From assembly GCA_025464425.1 (NCBI GenBank), contig JAODGV010000026.1, positions 13,940 through 19,944 of the forward strand: a stretch of DNA of 6,005 bases, read 5' to 3'. Positions 1 to 5,423 of this stretch are shown one piece after another. Under the pieces are notes generated by a model. That model was not told the origin of the DNA. It made no database searches and worked only from the letters and a program-made list of their open reading frames with translations. Made by a program: the position numbers and the translations under genes. Position 1 is the stretch's first letter; each line of letters starts with the position of its first letter. This DNA is from Methanosarcinales archaeon. GTDB lineage: Archaea > Halobacteriota > Syntropharchaeia > Alkanophagales > Methanospirareceae.

Positions 1-22
1 GTAGTGGTAGTGGTAGTGGTAG
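1..22. repeat. GTAGTG hexanucleotide tandem repeat inside a coding region
   Basis: Three full GTAGTG units plus GTAG start the window, so the array may extend further left. Read on the minus strand in the radical SAM frame it encodes alternating Leu (CTA) and Pro (CCA). The unit is a multiple of three, so copy-number change would keep the frame. Whether it is a domain linker, a polymorphic microsatellite or an assembly effect cannot be told from this edge. Confidence 0.8.
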
Positions 23-355
23 TTTGCACGTCAGTTCCAGCGTTATCGGTCCTACAAGTATATTATGTTTTGCGATAGCGACCTCTGGCAATTCTCTCAT
101 GCGGAGTGGTACGCCACCGAGGTATTTACCCGGCACGATGGCTCCTGCAACGATGATCATGATGTCAAAATCCGCAAGTTTTGTTCTCAATCGTGAATCT
201 GTTCTGAACTGGTCTATGGTGATATAAAGGCGATGCTCCACGCTATTTAGCGATTTGAGCATACCCCAGATGTAGCGTGGATACGGTGCAATATAAGGTG
301 GAACGCCAAGACATGAGGGCTCATCCACATAACCATCAAGGATTGCTATCTTCAT
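1..355 (-). CDS. B12-binding domain / radical SAM protein, N-terminal part (runs off the window)
   Basis: The gene reads leftward from ATG 355-353 and is still open at position 1 (118 codons seen). The N-terminus MKIAILDGYVDEP, followed by LGVPPYIAPYPRYIWG and a hydrophobic strand before GAIVPGKYLGG, resembles the N-terminal Rossmann-like cobalamin-binding domain of archaeal B12-binding radical SAM proteins of the type typified by MJ_0865/MJ_1487. That family match is from memory. The radical SAM CxxxCxxC cluster would lie beyond the window, so the catalytic domain is not seen and the substrate is unknown. The last visible residues, after LTCK, are an alternating Leu-Pro run encoded by a GTAGTG hexamer repeat. 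A TATA-like box 16-25 bp before the ATG suggests a leaderless transcript. The gene is divergent from dnaG. Confidence 0.7.
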   Translation of the reverse strand, partial: MKIAILDGYVDEPSCLGVPPYIAPYPRYIWGMLKSLNSVEHRLYITIDQFRTDSRLRTKLADFDIMIIVAGAIVPGKYLGGVPLRMRELPEVAIAKHNILVGPITLELTCKLPLPLPL

Positions 356-370
356 AGGACTGGAAGCACA

Positions 371-380
371 ATTATTTAAA
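371..380 (-). promoter_or_regulatory. TATA box for the B12/radical SAM gene
   Basis: On the minus strand this reads TTTAAATAAT. Its centre lies about 21 bp before ATG 355, so with normal archaeal TATA-to-start spacing transcription would begin at or just after the ATG. There is no Shine-Dalgarno sequence before the ATG, which fits a leaderless mRNA. The start site is inferred from spacing only. Confidence 0.5.
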
Positions 381-405
381 CATGATATTGCACGGTTCAC
401 TTATC

Positions 406-423
406 TTTTTATCTTATTATATT
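406..423 (+). promoter_or_regulatory. TATA region for dnaG
   Basis: An AT-rich tract contains TTTTTATC (406-413) and TTATTATATT (414-423). Transcription from either would begin at about 435-448. That gives a leader of roughly 50-60 nt to ATG 497, or only a few nt to the upstream in-frame ATG 452. It shares the intergenic region with the divergent radical SAM promoter. Confidence 0.5.
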
Positions 424-478
424 AACATATTAAGTGTAAAAACACCGAGAAATGTTGAAGGAAGATAAAGAGAAGGAA

Positions 479-485
479 GAGGTGA
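479..485 (+). promoter_or_regulatory. Shine-Dalgarno site that decides the dnaG start
   Basis: GAGGTGA is a strong match to the 16S rRNA 3' end and lies 11 nt before ATG 497. It falls inside the reading frame that would be used if translation began at ATG 452, so it argues for the downstream start. ATG 452 itself has no such site. Confidence 0.6.
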
Positions 486-496
486 AAGAGTATAAA

Positions 497-1675
497 ATGC
501 ATGATATAGATACAACAAAATATGTAATTCATGCTAACATCACAGCAGATGGTTTTGTTGAGAAATCTGATGTGGTGGGTGCGATATTTGGACAGACTGA
601 GGGTTTACTTGGTGAAGAATTAGACCTGCGGGATCTGCAGAAGAGCAGTCGTATAGGACGAATAGAGGTAAATATCCAGACGAAAGGGGGTAAATCATTT
701 GGTGAGATACTCATTCCTTCGGGGCTGGACAAGGTTGAGACCGCGATACTTGCCGCTTCTCTTGAGACCATAGATCGTGTGGGACCCTGTGTAGCACATG
801 TAGAGGTGACGAAGGTGGAGGATATAAGAGCGACGAAGCGGAGACGGATAACCGAGCGCGCGAAAGAGATAATGCGAGAGGTCATCGAGAACAACATAGA
901 TAGCGAGATGATGGTGAACGAGGTTAAACAGGCGGTTCGGATGGAGGAGATAACGACCTATAAAGGCTTACCTGCGGGTCCGAACATCGAGAATTCCGAT
1001 GCCATCATAATCGTTGAAGGTAGAGCGGATGTCCTGAATCTGCTCAAATACGGTATTAAAAACGCAATAGCGGTTGAAGGTACGAATATACCGCCGGTAA
1101 TATCCAAGCTGAGCAAGCGTAAGGCGGTGACAGCGTTCTTTGACGGCGATAGAGGCGGGGAATTGATCCTGAAGGAGCTATTACAGGTGGCAGATGTGGA
1201 TTATGTGGCGATGTCGCCCGAGGGTAGAAGTGTTGAGGACATGACATATAAGGAGATCTCAAAGGCATTGCATAACAAAACACCGGTTGAGCAACTGAAT
1301 TACATGAAGGACAGGAAGACGGAACACGAGCACTTACAGACCCATGCTAAGGTGATACAGCGTAAAAAGGTCAAAGAGGATATGGATACGATAGATTATT
1401 TCAAGGCACATCTGCAGGAACTCGCGGGTACTTTCAAGGCGCGGTTACTCGATCAAGACCGAAATATACTGAAAGAGACGACAGTGCGCGACCTTGCCAA
1501 GGAGCTTAAGGAGACACCGGAGAATACCAGGAGTGTTGTATTTGACGGTGTGATAACACAGAGGATAGTGGATATTGCGGAAGATAAGGATCTGGATTAC
1601 GTGGTCGGGATAAAAGTGGGTGATGTAGTAAAGATGCCTGCATCATTGAAGGTTCTAACGCCAGATTCTATCTGA
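497..1675 (+). CDS. dnaG: Archaeal DnaG primase (TOPRIM domain)
   Basis: This is a bacterial-type DnaG homologue of archaea. The family makes short RNA primers in vitro and also associates with the archaeal exosome, where it aids poly(A)-rich RNA recognition; those roles are family knowledge. From ATG 497 the protein has 392 residues, a usual length. The conserved N-terminal block starts with DTTKYVIHA and contains VVGAIFGQTEGLL, then LDLRDLQKS and GRIGRIEV. The TOPRIM domain spans about residues 168-250, with the metal-site Glu174 in VEGRAD and Asp216 and Asp218 in FFDGDRGG. The C-terminal third is charged and less conserved. The chosen start has a GAGGTGA site and leaves a short lead before TTKY, as in other archaeal DnaGs. 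ATG 452 would add 15 mostly charged residues. The 3' end overlaps the convergent PAC2 gene by 8 bp. Confidence 0.96.
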   Translation: MHDIDTTKYVIHANITADGFVEKSDVVGAIFGQTEGLLGEELDLRDLQKSSRIGRIEVNIQTKGGKSFGEILIPSGLDKVETAILAASLETIDRVGPCVAHVEVTKVEDIRATKRRRITERAKEIMREVIENNIDSEMMVNEVKQAVRMEEITTYKGLPAGPNIENSDAIIIVEGRADVLNLLKYGIKNAIAVEGTNIPPVISKLSKRKAVTAFFDGDRGGELILKELLQVADVDYVAMSPEGRSVEDMTYKEISKALHNKTPVEQLNYMKDRKTEHEHLQTHAKVIQRKKVKEDMDTIDYFKAHLQELAGTFKARLLDQDRNILKETTVRDLAKELKETPENTRSVVFDGVITQRIVDIAEDKDLDYVVGIKVGDVVKMPASLKVLTPDSI

Positions 1676-2426
1676 TGTATCCCAGCTCTTCCTCCCTTCT
1701 CCTCGGTATCTGCGCCTGCTCCATCTCTTTCAACCGCTCCACCACTCTTTCCATCTCCTCTGCACGGTCTTCGAGCGCTTGCATGTCTATTTTGAGATCC
1801 AGCGCCTGAGATAGTATCTTCAGTACCGCCTGTGCGCTCTTCGGATCCACAAGGTAGCCGGAGGTGAGTCCGAGCAGGCATACTGCGGGAAAACCTCTCA
1901 ACTTACCGAGACCAAGAAGAAGTCCGGATGCGCCGACGATGCTACCGCCCGGCTCTTCTTCCCGGAATTCCACACCGTACCTCTTCATCTCTTCCACTAA
2001 CACAGGATCGTTCGTCGCGCCAAGCACCACCTGGCGTTCCACCAGCTGACCTATACCATATCCACCCAGCGTATATATACGCGAGACGCCGTACTGCTGT
2101 GCAATGTCCAGCAAACGTTCAACAATGAGATAATGCCCCTCATTCGTAACACTCTGCTGGTCGCCGGTAAGGATCAGCAGGTTATGCCTGTCTGATTTCC
2201 ATGCGTATATCTCATTTTTACACAGGCGAACAGTGCCATCTTCGTTCACGAGTACCTGAGGCGGGAAATGCCATGAATATATCTCGATGATGAGTTCGGC
2301 ATTCAACTCATGGATCATATGCTCCGCTACCAGTTTGCCAACGTTACCCACTCCGGGGAGCCCTTCTATCAATATCGGCTCCTTCAGTTCCACCCTCTTC
2401 AGTTCATGCACTTCTATCTCTTCCAT
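1668..2426 (-). CDS. PAC2-family proteasome assembly chaperone (PbaB-like)
   Basis: The 252-residue protein matches archaeal PAC2-family proteins related to proteasome assembly chaperones PbaA/PbaB and eukaryotic PAC2. It probably acts in the cytosol on 20S core particle assembly or as an ATP-independent activator; this is inferred from the family. Visible features are GLPGVGNVGKLV (22-33), a TLGGYGIG loop (119-126), GSIVGASGLLLGLG (161-174), DPKSA (194-198), and a charged C-terminal helix (about 210-240) likely to be coiled coil. The C-terminus ELGYIR has Tyr three residues from the end, so it is not an exact HbYX proteasome-docking motif. The gene is downstream of nop10 and overlaps it by 23 bp, so co-transcription and coupled translation are likely. 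A nop10-PAC2 pair is, as I recall, common in archaea. Confidence 0.9.
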   Translation of the reverse strand: MEEIEVHELKRVELKEPILIEGLPGVGNVGKLVAEHMIHELNAELIIEIYSWHFPPQVLVNEDGTVRLCKNEIYAWKSDRHNLLILTGDQQSVTNEGHYLIVERLLDIAQQYGVSRIYTLGGYGIGQLVERQVVLGATNDPVLVEEMKRYGVEFREEEPGGSIVGASGLLLGLGKLRGFPAVCLLGLTSGYLVDPKSAQAVLKILSQALDLKIDMQALEDRAEEMERVVERLKEMEQAQIPRRREEELGYIR

Positions 2427-2574
2427 ATCGCATCATCCTTCTGTACTTCCCATACGGGTCCCTGGGGGAGAACCTTGGCGGTAATGGGTCCCTCGTTGGA
2501 ACTCCACATCGCTCACACACATCCTTCAGTGTATACTCCCCACATATACCGCATTTCTTTATCCTTGACCTCAT
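2404..2574 (-). CDS. nop10: Nop10, H/ACA ribonucleoprotein subunit (small gene, 56 aa)
   Basis: Reading leftward from ATG 2574 gives 56 codons and a TGA at 2406-2404. Nop10 is the small zinc-ribbon/linker protein that binds Cbf5 in H/ACA snoRNPs guiding rRNA pseudouridylation. The start MRSRIKKCGICGEYTLKD carries Cys8 and Cys11, followed by Cys20 and Cys23, the CxxC pairs of archaeal Nop10 zinc ribbons. The second half contains the signature PPRFSPRDPYGKYRR (32-46), which forms the Cbf5-contacting segment in known structures. The final residues (YGRDRSA) are encoded in the 23 bp shared with the PAC2 start. No clear Shine-Dalgarno site precedes it, and it may be leaderless or a read-through from the ADP-ribosylglycohydrolase 27 bp upstream. 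Archaeal genomes often place nop10 after S27e and eIF2-alpha; those genes are absent here. Confidence 0.95.
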   Translation of the reverse strand: MRSRIKKCGICGEYTLKDVCERCGVPTRDPLPPRFSPRDPYGKYRRMMRYGRDRSA

Positions 2575-2601
2575 TAATATTTAAAATTACATAAAGTAAA
2601 A

Positions 2602-3504
2602 TTAACATTTGAACCTGATGCGGTATAACTCATCTGCTAACCAGATTATGTAAGTCTTACCCTTATCACCATCCTCGAGTGCATTCACCCATTCCTGTGG
2701 TATAGCCTCTTCTCCGTAATAAGCACCGCTTATCGCGCCCGTCATTGACCCTATCGTGTCTGTATCACCACCCAGACTGATTGCGTAGATGACGGAATCT
2801 TTGAAGTTATGGAACCTGAAGAATGAGTAAATTGCAGTGATAACGGACTCAAAAGCCGCTTCACCGTTACCCAATTCCTCTATCACGGTCTGTCTATCAG
2901 CATCCAGTAACCGCTCTATTTTTCTCAGCTTATCACGGTATATCTCCTCTCTGGTTCGTGCCACAAGAGCGCTCAGCATCTCCTCTCTATATCCACGAAG
3001 TGCGAGAGCGACGGAACATGCCATGATAGCCGCTCCCTCTTTACCGAGCACATGTGAGTGTGTTATGTGGCTCGCTCTGTAAGCCATATCCCACAGTGTA
3101 TCAATATCATCGCAATAGAATAGCCCGATAGGTGCGATTCGCATCGCTGCACCGTTACCGTAAGACCCTGCACCATCAAATATCCTCTTCGATGCCTCCT
3201 CCCAGCTCACACCCGCTCTTAAGAGTTCAAGAACCGCCCGTGTACCGGGACCGTAACGCCGCCATGCATGATAATTCCGTAAGAATCTGGATGCCATATC
3301 CGCACCATCAAATCCCCTCTTATCTATCAGCGATTCCGCAACCCCGATCATCATTTCGGTATCATCTGTATAGCGCCCTTCTATGATGCCACCGGGGAAC
3401 AAACCCACCTCGCCCTCCTTACAGCCCTCCACAGGTGCACCCAGTGCATCTCCCACGGCACTACCGATGAGTGCCCCTCTGAATTTTGCATTCATAACGC
3501 ACAT
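2602..3504 (-). CDS. ADP-ribosylglycohydrolase family protein
   Basis: This family (DraG/ARH-like) removes ADP-ribose from modified proteins or nucleic acids with a binuclear Mg centre. The 300-residue length is typical for a single domain. The markers are GSAVGDALGAPVEG (14-27); the metal motif YTDDTEM (45-51, Thr46-Asp47-Asp48); GSYGNGAAMRIAPIG (113-127); SHITHSH (145-151); and the second metal motif GGDTDTIGSMTGAISGAYYG (245-264, Asp247, Asp249, Thr250). All expected ligand positions are present, so it should be active. The substrate cannot be read from the sequence: no ADP-ribosyltransferase or nitrogenase gene is in the window, so a DraG role has no local support. A second in-frame ATG at 3495 (giving MNAKFRG) is an alternative start, as neither ATG has a Shine-Dalgarno site. 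The gene is divergent from TFB and upstream of nop10. Confidence 0.93.
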   Translation of the reverse strand: MCVMNAKFRGALIGSAVGDALGAPVEGCKEGEVGLFPGGIIEGRYTDDTEMMIGVAESLIDKRGFDGADMASRFLRNYHAWRRYGPGTRAVLELLRAGVSWEEASKRIFDGAGSYGNGAAMRIAPIGLFYCDDIDTLWDMAYRASHITHSHVLGKEGAAIMACSVALALRGYREEMLSALVARTREEIYRDKLRKIERLLDADRQTVIEELGNGEAAFESVITAIYSFFRFHNFKDSVIYAISLGGDTDTIGSMTGAISGAYYGEEAIPQEWVNALEDGDKGKTYIIWLADELYRIRFKC

Positions 3505-3516
3505 TTTATATTATAA
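3504..3516 (+). promoter_or_regulatory. TATA element for the TFB gene
   Basis: TTTTATATTATAA is identical over 13 bp to the element in front of the SRP RNA gene (4487-4499). With the same element-to-start spacing of about 28 bp, TFB transcription would begin near 3532, giving a leader of about 49 nt to ATG 3581. The element touches the first codon of the divergent glycohydrolase. It lies in an imperfect palindrome (ACATT at 3501-3505, AATGT at 3515-3519). Confidence 0.5.
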
Positions 3517-3521
3517 TGTAA

Positions 3522-3530
3522 CATATATCT
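3522..3530 (-). promoter_or_regulatory. TATA box for the ADP-ribosylglycohydrolase gene
   Basis: On the minus strand this reads AGATATATG, centred about 22 bp before ATG 3504. Transcription would therefore begin near the start codon, consistent with a leaderless message. The sequence is nearly symmetric, so it could also serve the TFB direction with a start near 3550. Confidence 0.4.
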
Positions 3531-3580
3531 ACGCTGAGTATTGATAATTGATAGGAGAGATAGTCAGAGGCGGGATAGGG

Positions 3581-4477
3581 ATGACAACGAGGATAAGGAA
3601 CTGTCCGGGGTGTGGATCTAAGAACGTAGTATCGGATTCGAAGCATGCTGAGCTTTATTGTGCTGATTGTGGCATGGTAATAGCGGAGAATCTGGTGGAT
3701 ACAGGACCCGAATGGCGTGCATTTGACGCTGAGCAGGCGTGTAAGAGGACGAGGACGGGACCGGGTATGAGCTATCGAATACATGACAAGGGATTGAGTA
3801 CGCCAACGCCGATAATGCCACCGGGCATAAGACGTGTACGGTGGGCAAATATAGACAGTAATGAGAAGACCCTCACCTTTGCGCTCGTTGAGATTGACAG
3901 GATGGCATGTGCACTGAAATTGCCGGTGAATATAAGGGAGGCGGCTTCTGTTATGTACAGGCGAGCAACGAAGGAGAAGCTGATAAAGGGGCGGAGTATA
4001 GAGGAGCTGGTATCTGCCATGCTGTATATCGTTTGCCGGCAGTATGGTGTTCCAAGGACATTGAAAGAGATAGCAGAAGTCTCAAGGAGCCCGTTGAAGA
4101 AGATAAGGAGGGCTTATATCTTCCTGTTGAGGAATTTGGATATAAAACTTGCACCCGCGGATCCCTCTCTGTTTATACCAAGGTTCTGCTCCGAACTGGG
4201 GTTGAGTCCGGCGACGAGGGAGCGGGCTATCGAGATAATAAGGGGCGATAAGAATGTGGAGATGGCGACGAGGGGCTGGGGTCCGATAGGAACAGCGGCG
4301 GCTGCGATATATATCGCCTCTATTCTGGGTGGTGAATATCGTACGGAGAAGGAGATAGCAAGAGCTATGGGAACGACCGAAATAACCATAAGGAAGAGGT
4401 ATAAGGAGCTGGAGAAGCGGCTGAATCTGAAAGTGGATGTCACTTCTTCACGTAAAGGTATATGTGCAATAGAATAG
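3581..4477 (+). CDS. tfb: Transcription initiation factor TFB, with a shortened B-linker
   Basis: TFB, the archaeal TFIIB, binds TBP-DNA and recruits RNA polymerase. From ATG 3581 it has 298 residues. An in-frame TTG at 3548 would add 11 but is a poorer start. The N-terminal zinc ribbon uses Cys8, Cys11, Cys27 and Cys30. The B-reader block follows with GPEWRAFDAEQ, KRTRTG and IHDKGLST (to residue 74). Two cyclin repeats follow: the first, about 95-190, includes GRSIEELVSAMLYIVCRQYG and VPRTLKEIAEVSR; the second, about 195-290, includes GPIGTAAAAIYIASIL and a helix-turn-helix ending TTEITIRKRYKEL. Between DKGLST and the first cyclin helix there are only 20 residues, starting PTPIMPPG, where other TFBs I recall have about 32-40 with a basic RLRKWQ helix. 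Zinc ribbon, reader and cyclin core look intact, so this is a functional but variant TFB, possibly one of several paralogues. Confidence 0.95.
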   Translation: MTTRIRNCPGCGSKNVVSDSKHAELYCADCGMVIAENLVDTGPEWRAFDAEQACKRTRTGPGMSYRIHDKGLSTPTPIMPPGIRRVRWANIDSNEKTLTFALVEIDRMACALKLPVNIREAASVMYRRATKEKLIKGRSIEELVSAMLYIVCRQYGVPRTLKEIAEVSRSPLKKIRRAYIFLLRNLDIKLAPADPSLFIPRFCSELGLSPATRERAIEIIRGDKNVEMATRGWGPIGTAAAAIYIASILGGEYRTEKEIARAMGTTEITIRKRYKELEKRLNLKVDVTSSRKGICAIE

Positions 4478-4486
4478 AGTGACATT

Positions 4487-4499
4487 TTTTATATTATAA
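4487..4499 (+). promoter_or_regulatory. TATA element for the SRP RNA gene
   Basis: TTTTATATTATAA lies 28 bp before the predicted RNA 5' end at about 4515, the expected spacing for an archaeal promoter. The six T residues at 4485-4490 at its upstream edge follow the TFB stop codon by 7 bp and could also terminate the TFB transcript. The same 13 bp occurs before the TFB gene. Confidence 0.65.
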
Positions 4500-4514
4500 G
4501 AGTAAATTTTAATT

Positions 4515-4829
4515 GTGCGGGCTAGCCCGGAGGGCTCGGCGTCCTCTGCCACTCGAAATCGTCGATATGCGAGGGGCGAAGCTCGAGGAAGGCGCCGTAG
4601 CTGCCAGTTTCAGCCCGATACACTACTGTGAGATATCGTCCTGCGGGGTCGTCGGTGATATGGTACAAACTGGAGGGTTTGTTACCATATCTCTGTCATG
4701 GGCACCGGTTCAGGCCCGGAAGGGAGCAGACTCACCATGAACGCACGGCGCTCGCAGGGTTGCGATATGGAGGACGGTATCGGGGGTCTGATTGACGGCG
4801 AAAGTGTCGACCGAGAGCGTGCCCGCACA
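4515..4829 (+). ncRNA. ffs: Archaeal signal recognition particle RNA (7S RNA)
   Basis: This RNA is the scaffold of the SRP, which binds SRP19 and SRP54 and targets membrane and secreted proteins. The ends pair: GTGCGGGC (4515-4522) with GCCCGCAC (4821-4828), with a further T-A pair outside, giving about 315 nt, normal for archaea. The Alu domain shows helix 3 (GAGG 4530-4533 with CCTC 4543-4546) and helix 4 (CTCG 4552-4555 with CGAG 4570-4573). Helix 6 pairs 4657-4671 with 4676-4691 around a GGAG tetraloop (4672-4675), the SRP19 site. Helix 8 has the SRP54-binding signature GGTTCAGG...AGCAGAC around a CCC-GGAA-GGG hairpin (tetraloop 4718-4721). Reading frames across this region on either strand are chance openings in structured RNA. 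The exact ends are estimated from pairing. Confidence 0.95.
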
Positions 4830-4837
4830 CTTATATG
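4830..4837 (+). promoter_or_regulatory. TATA box for the phosphodiesterase gene
   Basis: CTTATATG begins just after the SRP RNA 3' end and is centred about 24 bp before ATG 4857. Transcription would start at or next to the ATG, and no Shine-Dalgarno site is present, so a leaderless mRNA is likely. The upstream BRE position would fall inside the terminal SRP helix. Confidence 0.5.
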
Positions 4838-4856
4838 GCAAAATATAACATGAAAT

Positions 4857-5348
4857 ATGAAAATTGGAATAATATCTGATACCCATGATAATCTGAGTGC
4901 GATAAGCAAAGCGGTGGAAGTCTTCAACCACGAAGAAATTGAGATACTAATACATGCTGGCGATTTTGTAGCACCATTTACCGAGAAACCATTTAGGACG
5001 CTAAATGCGCCTCTGGTAGGAATATTTGGCAATAATGACGGGGATAAGCTGCTTCTAAAGGAGAAATACCGCGAGAAAGAGGTGGGGGAAATATATGAGG
5101 ACCCTTATGATTTTGAATTCGGTACGAAGAGGATAATTGTAACGCACAAACCAAAGATAGTGGATGCGTTAGCCGGGTCCGGGATGTATGATGTGGTGAT
5201 CTACGGGCACACGCACAGAGCTGTGATAGAACATAAAGGGGATACGCTGATTGTAAATCCGGGTGAATGCTGCGGCTACCTGAGCGGGAAGCGTACGGTT
5301 GCGATACTTGATTTGAAGATATGGGACGTGGAACTGCTGGAATTTTGA
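4857..5348 (+). CDS. MJ0936/YfcE-family metallophosphoesterase
   Basis: This 163-residue single-domain calcineurin-like phosphoesterase resembles the MJ0936 and YfcE group, whose members hydrolyse phosphodiester model substrates using two metal ions. The physiological substrate is generally unknown. The five conserved blocks are complete: SDTHDN (Asp8, His10), HAGDF (Asp36), FGNNDGD (Asn59; the family often has GNCD here), VTHK (His97), and GHTHRA (His118, His120), followed by the NPGECCG loop (134-140). There is no signal peptide, so it should be cytosolic. A second ATG at 4850 is out of frame and stops after a few codons, which fixes the start at 4857. The gene appears to have its own promoter and to be separate from the downstream protease gene (75 bp gap with a TATA box). 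Confidence 0.93.
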   Translation: MKIGIISDTHDNLSAISKAVEVFNHEEIEILIHAGDFVAPFTEKPFRTLNAPLVGIFGNNDGDKLLLKEKYREKEVGEIYEDPYDFEFGTKRIIVTHKPKIVDALAGSGMYDVVIYGHTHRAVIEHKGDTLIVNPGECCGYLSGKRTVAILDLKIWDVELLEF

Positions 5349-5368
5349 GAGACTCCTGATGCTCTCCA

Positions 5369-5396
5369 GTTGATTCTTATATACTTATATATCAAC
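5369..5396 (+). promoter_or_regulatory. Promoter of the hydrogenase protease gene, with flanking inverted repeat
   Basis: Two overlapping TATA-like boxes, CTTATATA (5376-5383) and CTTATATAT (5384-5392), lie 32-48 bp before ATG 5424, giving a leader of roughly 10-15 nt. They are bracketed by GTTGAT (5369-5374) and its exact complement ATCAAC (5391-5396). Such an arrangement could be an operator, but six-base arms can arise by chance. Confidence 0.4.
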
Positions 5397-5423
5397 ATTA
5401 TTGAGGGCTACAGTGAGTGAAGA

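Noticed and set aside
1..22. Tandem repeat as part of a CRISPR array
   Set aside because: The unit is 6 bp without spacers and lies in a coding frame, which does not fit a CRISPR structure.
529..897. Long minus-strand open frame (122 codons) opposite the dnaG N-terminal region
   Set aside because: It lies wholly inside the well-supported dnaG gene. Its translation is Ser/Arg-rich with no recognisable motif, as expected for an antisense frame.
2575..2601. Possible dedicated promoter for nop10 in the 27-bp gap
   Set aside because: On the minus strand CTTTATGTA is present, but its spacing would place the transcript start inside or after the ATG. Other AT-rich options are weak, so no site is called.
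2602..3504. ADP-ribosylglycohydrolase as part of a DarTG-like toxin-antitoxin or nitrogenase DraT/DraG pair
   Set aside because: It is an ARH/DraG-type domain rather than a macrodomain, and no ADP-ribosyltransferase or nitrogenase gene is nearby, so neither system is supported here.
4114..4485. Minus-strand open frame (123 codons) opposite the TFB C-terminal domain
   Set aside because: It is antisense to conserved cyclin-repeat codons, with no promoter or motif of its own.
4513..4740. Plus-strand open frame (75 codons) across the 5' two thirds of the SRP RNA
   Set aside because: It coincides with the folded SRP RNA, including Alu and helix 6/8 signatures, and has no ribosome-binding site or known protein motif.
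4682..5032. Minus-strand open frame (116 codons) spanning the SRP RNA 3' part and the phosphodiesterase start
   Set aside because: It crosses a structured RNA and the conserved metal-binding codons of a real gene, so it is best explained as a chance opening.
5347..5366. Hairpin GAGAG/CTCTC after the phosphodiesterase stop as a terminator
   Set aside because: The five-base stem has a 10-nt loop and no following T-run. Archaeal terminators rely on T-tracts, so it has little support.
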